Below are positions 5,695-6,299 of a stretch of 6,299 bases of DNA, in pieces (the first letter of the stretch is position 1; each line of letters opens with the position of its first letter). Made by a program: the position numbers and the translations under genes. Source of the DNA: JAICIG01 sp035532215 (GTDB lineage: Bacteria; Planctomycetota; Planctomycetia; Pirellulales; JAICIG01). The notes beneath the pieces are model-generated. The model was not told where the DNA came from. It saw only the letters and a program-made list of their open reading frames with translations, and searched no databases. The stretch is taken from positions 1-6,299 of the forward strand of contig DATKRK010000335.1 of NCBI GenBank assembly GCA_035532215.1. The letters run 5' to 3'.

Positions 5695-5900
5695 ATCGAG
5701 CCAAATGCCCGCGGGAGAAACCGGGCTGCCGGGGCCTGCTCGTTAGGCTGCTCGCGCAGAAGGACTTGCGGCGCTGCAGCGAGCACGCGCCGGCCGCGCC
5801 ATTCGTCCGCCGCTTTCGGCGAATCCGGGTTGGCCGCCCATGCAGGGCCTGCCAACAGCGAACCCGCAACCGCTAATAAGCCGACGAGACACGAATTCAT
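5691..5900 (-). CDS. N-terminal part of the TPR gene: signal peptide and start of SH3-like domain, out of frame
   Basis: ATG at 5900 with GGAGGG 7 bases upstream starts a convincing exported N-terminus: MNSCLVGLLAVAGSLLAG, then PAWA before AN as a probable signal peptidase site (after residue 22), then WRGRRVLAAAPQVLLREQPNEQ (34-55), the first strands of a bacterial SH3-like domain. After Q55 the frame loses sense and stops at TGA 5691-5693. The other frame supplies the expected continuation (APGSP, VSPAGIWLDV, then VKRSRGDWLEADWGWL). The switch needs one extra base around 5731-5734 (CCCC on the minus strand). The body GTG (5694-5692) overlaps this TGA as GTGA, so termination-reinitiation could in principle produce the body, but without export. 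I take the two as one gene, truly broken or affected by a sequence error. Confidence 0.75.
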   Translation of the reverse strand: MNSCLVGLLAVAGSLLAGPAWAANPDSPKAADEWRGRRVLAAAPQVLLREQPNEQAPAARFLPRAFGSM

Positions 5901-5907
5901 CGCGATG

Positions 5908-5913
5908 CCCTCC
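5908..5913 (-). promoter_or_regulatory. Strong ribosome binding site of the TPR gene
   Basis: GGAGGG on the minus strand, 7 bases before the ATG at 5900. It favours this start over the in-frame ATG at 5915, and shows that translation of the gene is meant to begin here and not at the GTG at 5694. Confidence 0.75.
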
Positions 5914-6100
5914 ATGCGGTTCTATGTTTGGCGTCAGCTTATGCCAATCGGTCAAGCCGATGCAAGACCAGTCGCTGATAAACTCCTGCCATAAGAGAGC
6001 GAACGGAAATGTTGTTGTTATACCGTGCGAAGTTGAGAATGAGACATCCGTCGGTCGCGGGGCCAGGGGCTTTCCGTTTTTCAAATTGGCGAAAGGGCGC

Positions 6101-6145
6101 CTGGGGCAAAGCGCAGCGTGCCCCAGACCGAACTCACTCTGGGGC
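6101..6145. repeat. Three alternating inverted arms able to form two exclusive hairpins
   Basis: CTGGGGCA (6101-6108) pairs with TGCCCCAG (6119-6126); GCCCCAGA (6120-6127) also pairs with TCTGGGGC (6138-6145). Both possible stems have 8 base pairs and a loop of exactly 10 bases, and they share the middle arm, so only one can form. GCGCAGC (6111-6117) also recurs inverted as GCTGCGC (6166-6172). It could be a composite repeat element; no gene follows in the window to suggest a riboswitch. Confidence 0.45.
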
Positions 6146-6271
6146 TTCGCCGAGGCTCAGCCTGGGCTGCGCAAAATCGTGATTCCGTAAAGAGATCGTT
6201 TGTCCTGTTTTTGTTCGGCCACGACGGGGCAGCTTTCGTTCAATGACTCAACCCGGAAAACTTTTATCTAG

Positions 6272-6291
6272 CCCAGGCGTTTACGCCTGGG
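6272..6291. repeat. Perfect 9-bp palindromic hairpin at the right edge
   Basis: CCCAGGCGT (6272-6280) and ACGCCTGGG (6283-6291) are exact inverted copies with a TT loop. No T-run follows on either strand, so it does not look like an intrinsic terminator. It resembles the short GC-rich interspersed palindromes of planctomycete genomes, which I recall but cannot check here. It may be one end of a longer element cut off by the window. Confidence 0.5.
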
Positions 6292-6299
6292 AATTCGCG

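Larger units (their letters stand above)
5901..6299. other. Non-coding region upstream of the TPR gene
   Basis: About 400 bases without a supportable gene; open frames crossing it are unlike real proteins. It should hold the promoter of the TPR gene, but I see only weak matches, such as TATAAC on the minus strand (6022 to 6017) without a good -35. A short inverted repeat ATCGG/CCGAT lies at 5947-5961. The right half is rich in GC palindromes, listed separately. Confidence 0.5.

Noticed and set aside
5728..5740. Programmed -1 ribosomal frameshift site in the TPR gene
   Set aside because: The sequence CAG-GCC-CCG does not form a standard X-XXY-YYZ slippery heptamer and I see no obvious stimulatory structure; a mutation or sequence error explains it better.
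5947..5961. Small inverted repeat ATCGG/CCGAT upstream of the TPR gene
   Set aside because: A 5-bp stem is expected by chance, and no promoter of quality lies next to it.
5743..6084. Minus-strand frame of 113 codons upstream of and overlapping the TPR gene start
   Set aside because: It is in a different frame from the signal peptide, has no ribosome site, and its sequence looks like translated non-coding DNA.

Overview
The window looks like chromosomal DNA of a GC-rich planctomycete, probably of the Pirellulales type. This is inference. It rests on the very large exported SH3-like/TPR protein, whose C-terminal module (with the motifs GPxG, FKL, ALAGK and an acidic-Pro 'DP' before AS-x-x-G) I associate from memory with planctomycete proteins. 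Supporting signs are the Tll0287-like haem protein, the wide intergenic gaps and the GC-rich palindromic repeats. No rRNA, tRNA, CRISPR array or transposase was seen.

Layout: (1) 1-160 is the left edge, with no supportable gene. (2) 161-727 (-) encodes a small exported c-type haem protein with one CTICH site. (3) 728-975 is a divergent intergenic region. It holds a 52-bp imperfect palindrome flanked by perfect 9-bp direct repeats (insertion-like), promoter-like elements facing both ways, and a perfect 9-bp inverted repeat that is a good operator candidate. (4) 976-1425 (+) encodes an Rrf2-family regulator with two cysteines in its sensor segment. (5) 1426-1743 is a gap between convergent genes, with weak hairpins only. 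(6) 1744-5900 (-) is one very large gene in two reading frames. A signal peptide and the first half of an SH3-like domain (5691-5900) are out of frame by one base with the rest of that domain, 16 TPR units and four C-terminal repeats in an A-B-A-B order (1744-5694). (7) 5901-6299 is non-coding, with several inverted repeats.

The likely functional unit on the left is a redox pair: an Rrf2 regulator divergent from an exported haem protein, sharing one control region. The right-hand gene appears independent: an exported, non-enzymatic scaffold-like protein built from repeats. The most notable points are the apparent one-base frameshift at a run of four C (minus strand) that separates the signal peptide from the giant TPR protein, the duplicated A-B module in its C-terminal half, and the palindrome with 9-bp direct repeats in the leader of the haem gene. 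I see no clear multi-gene novel system here.
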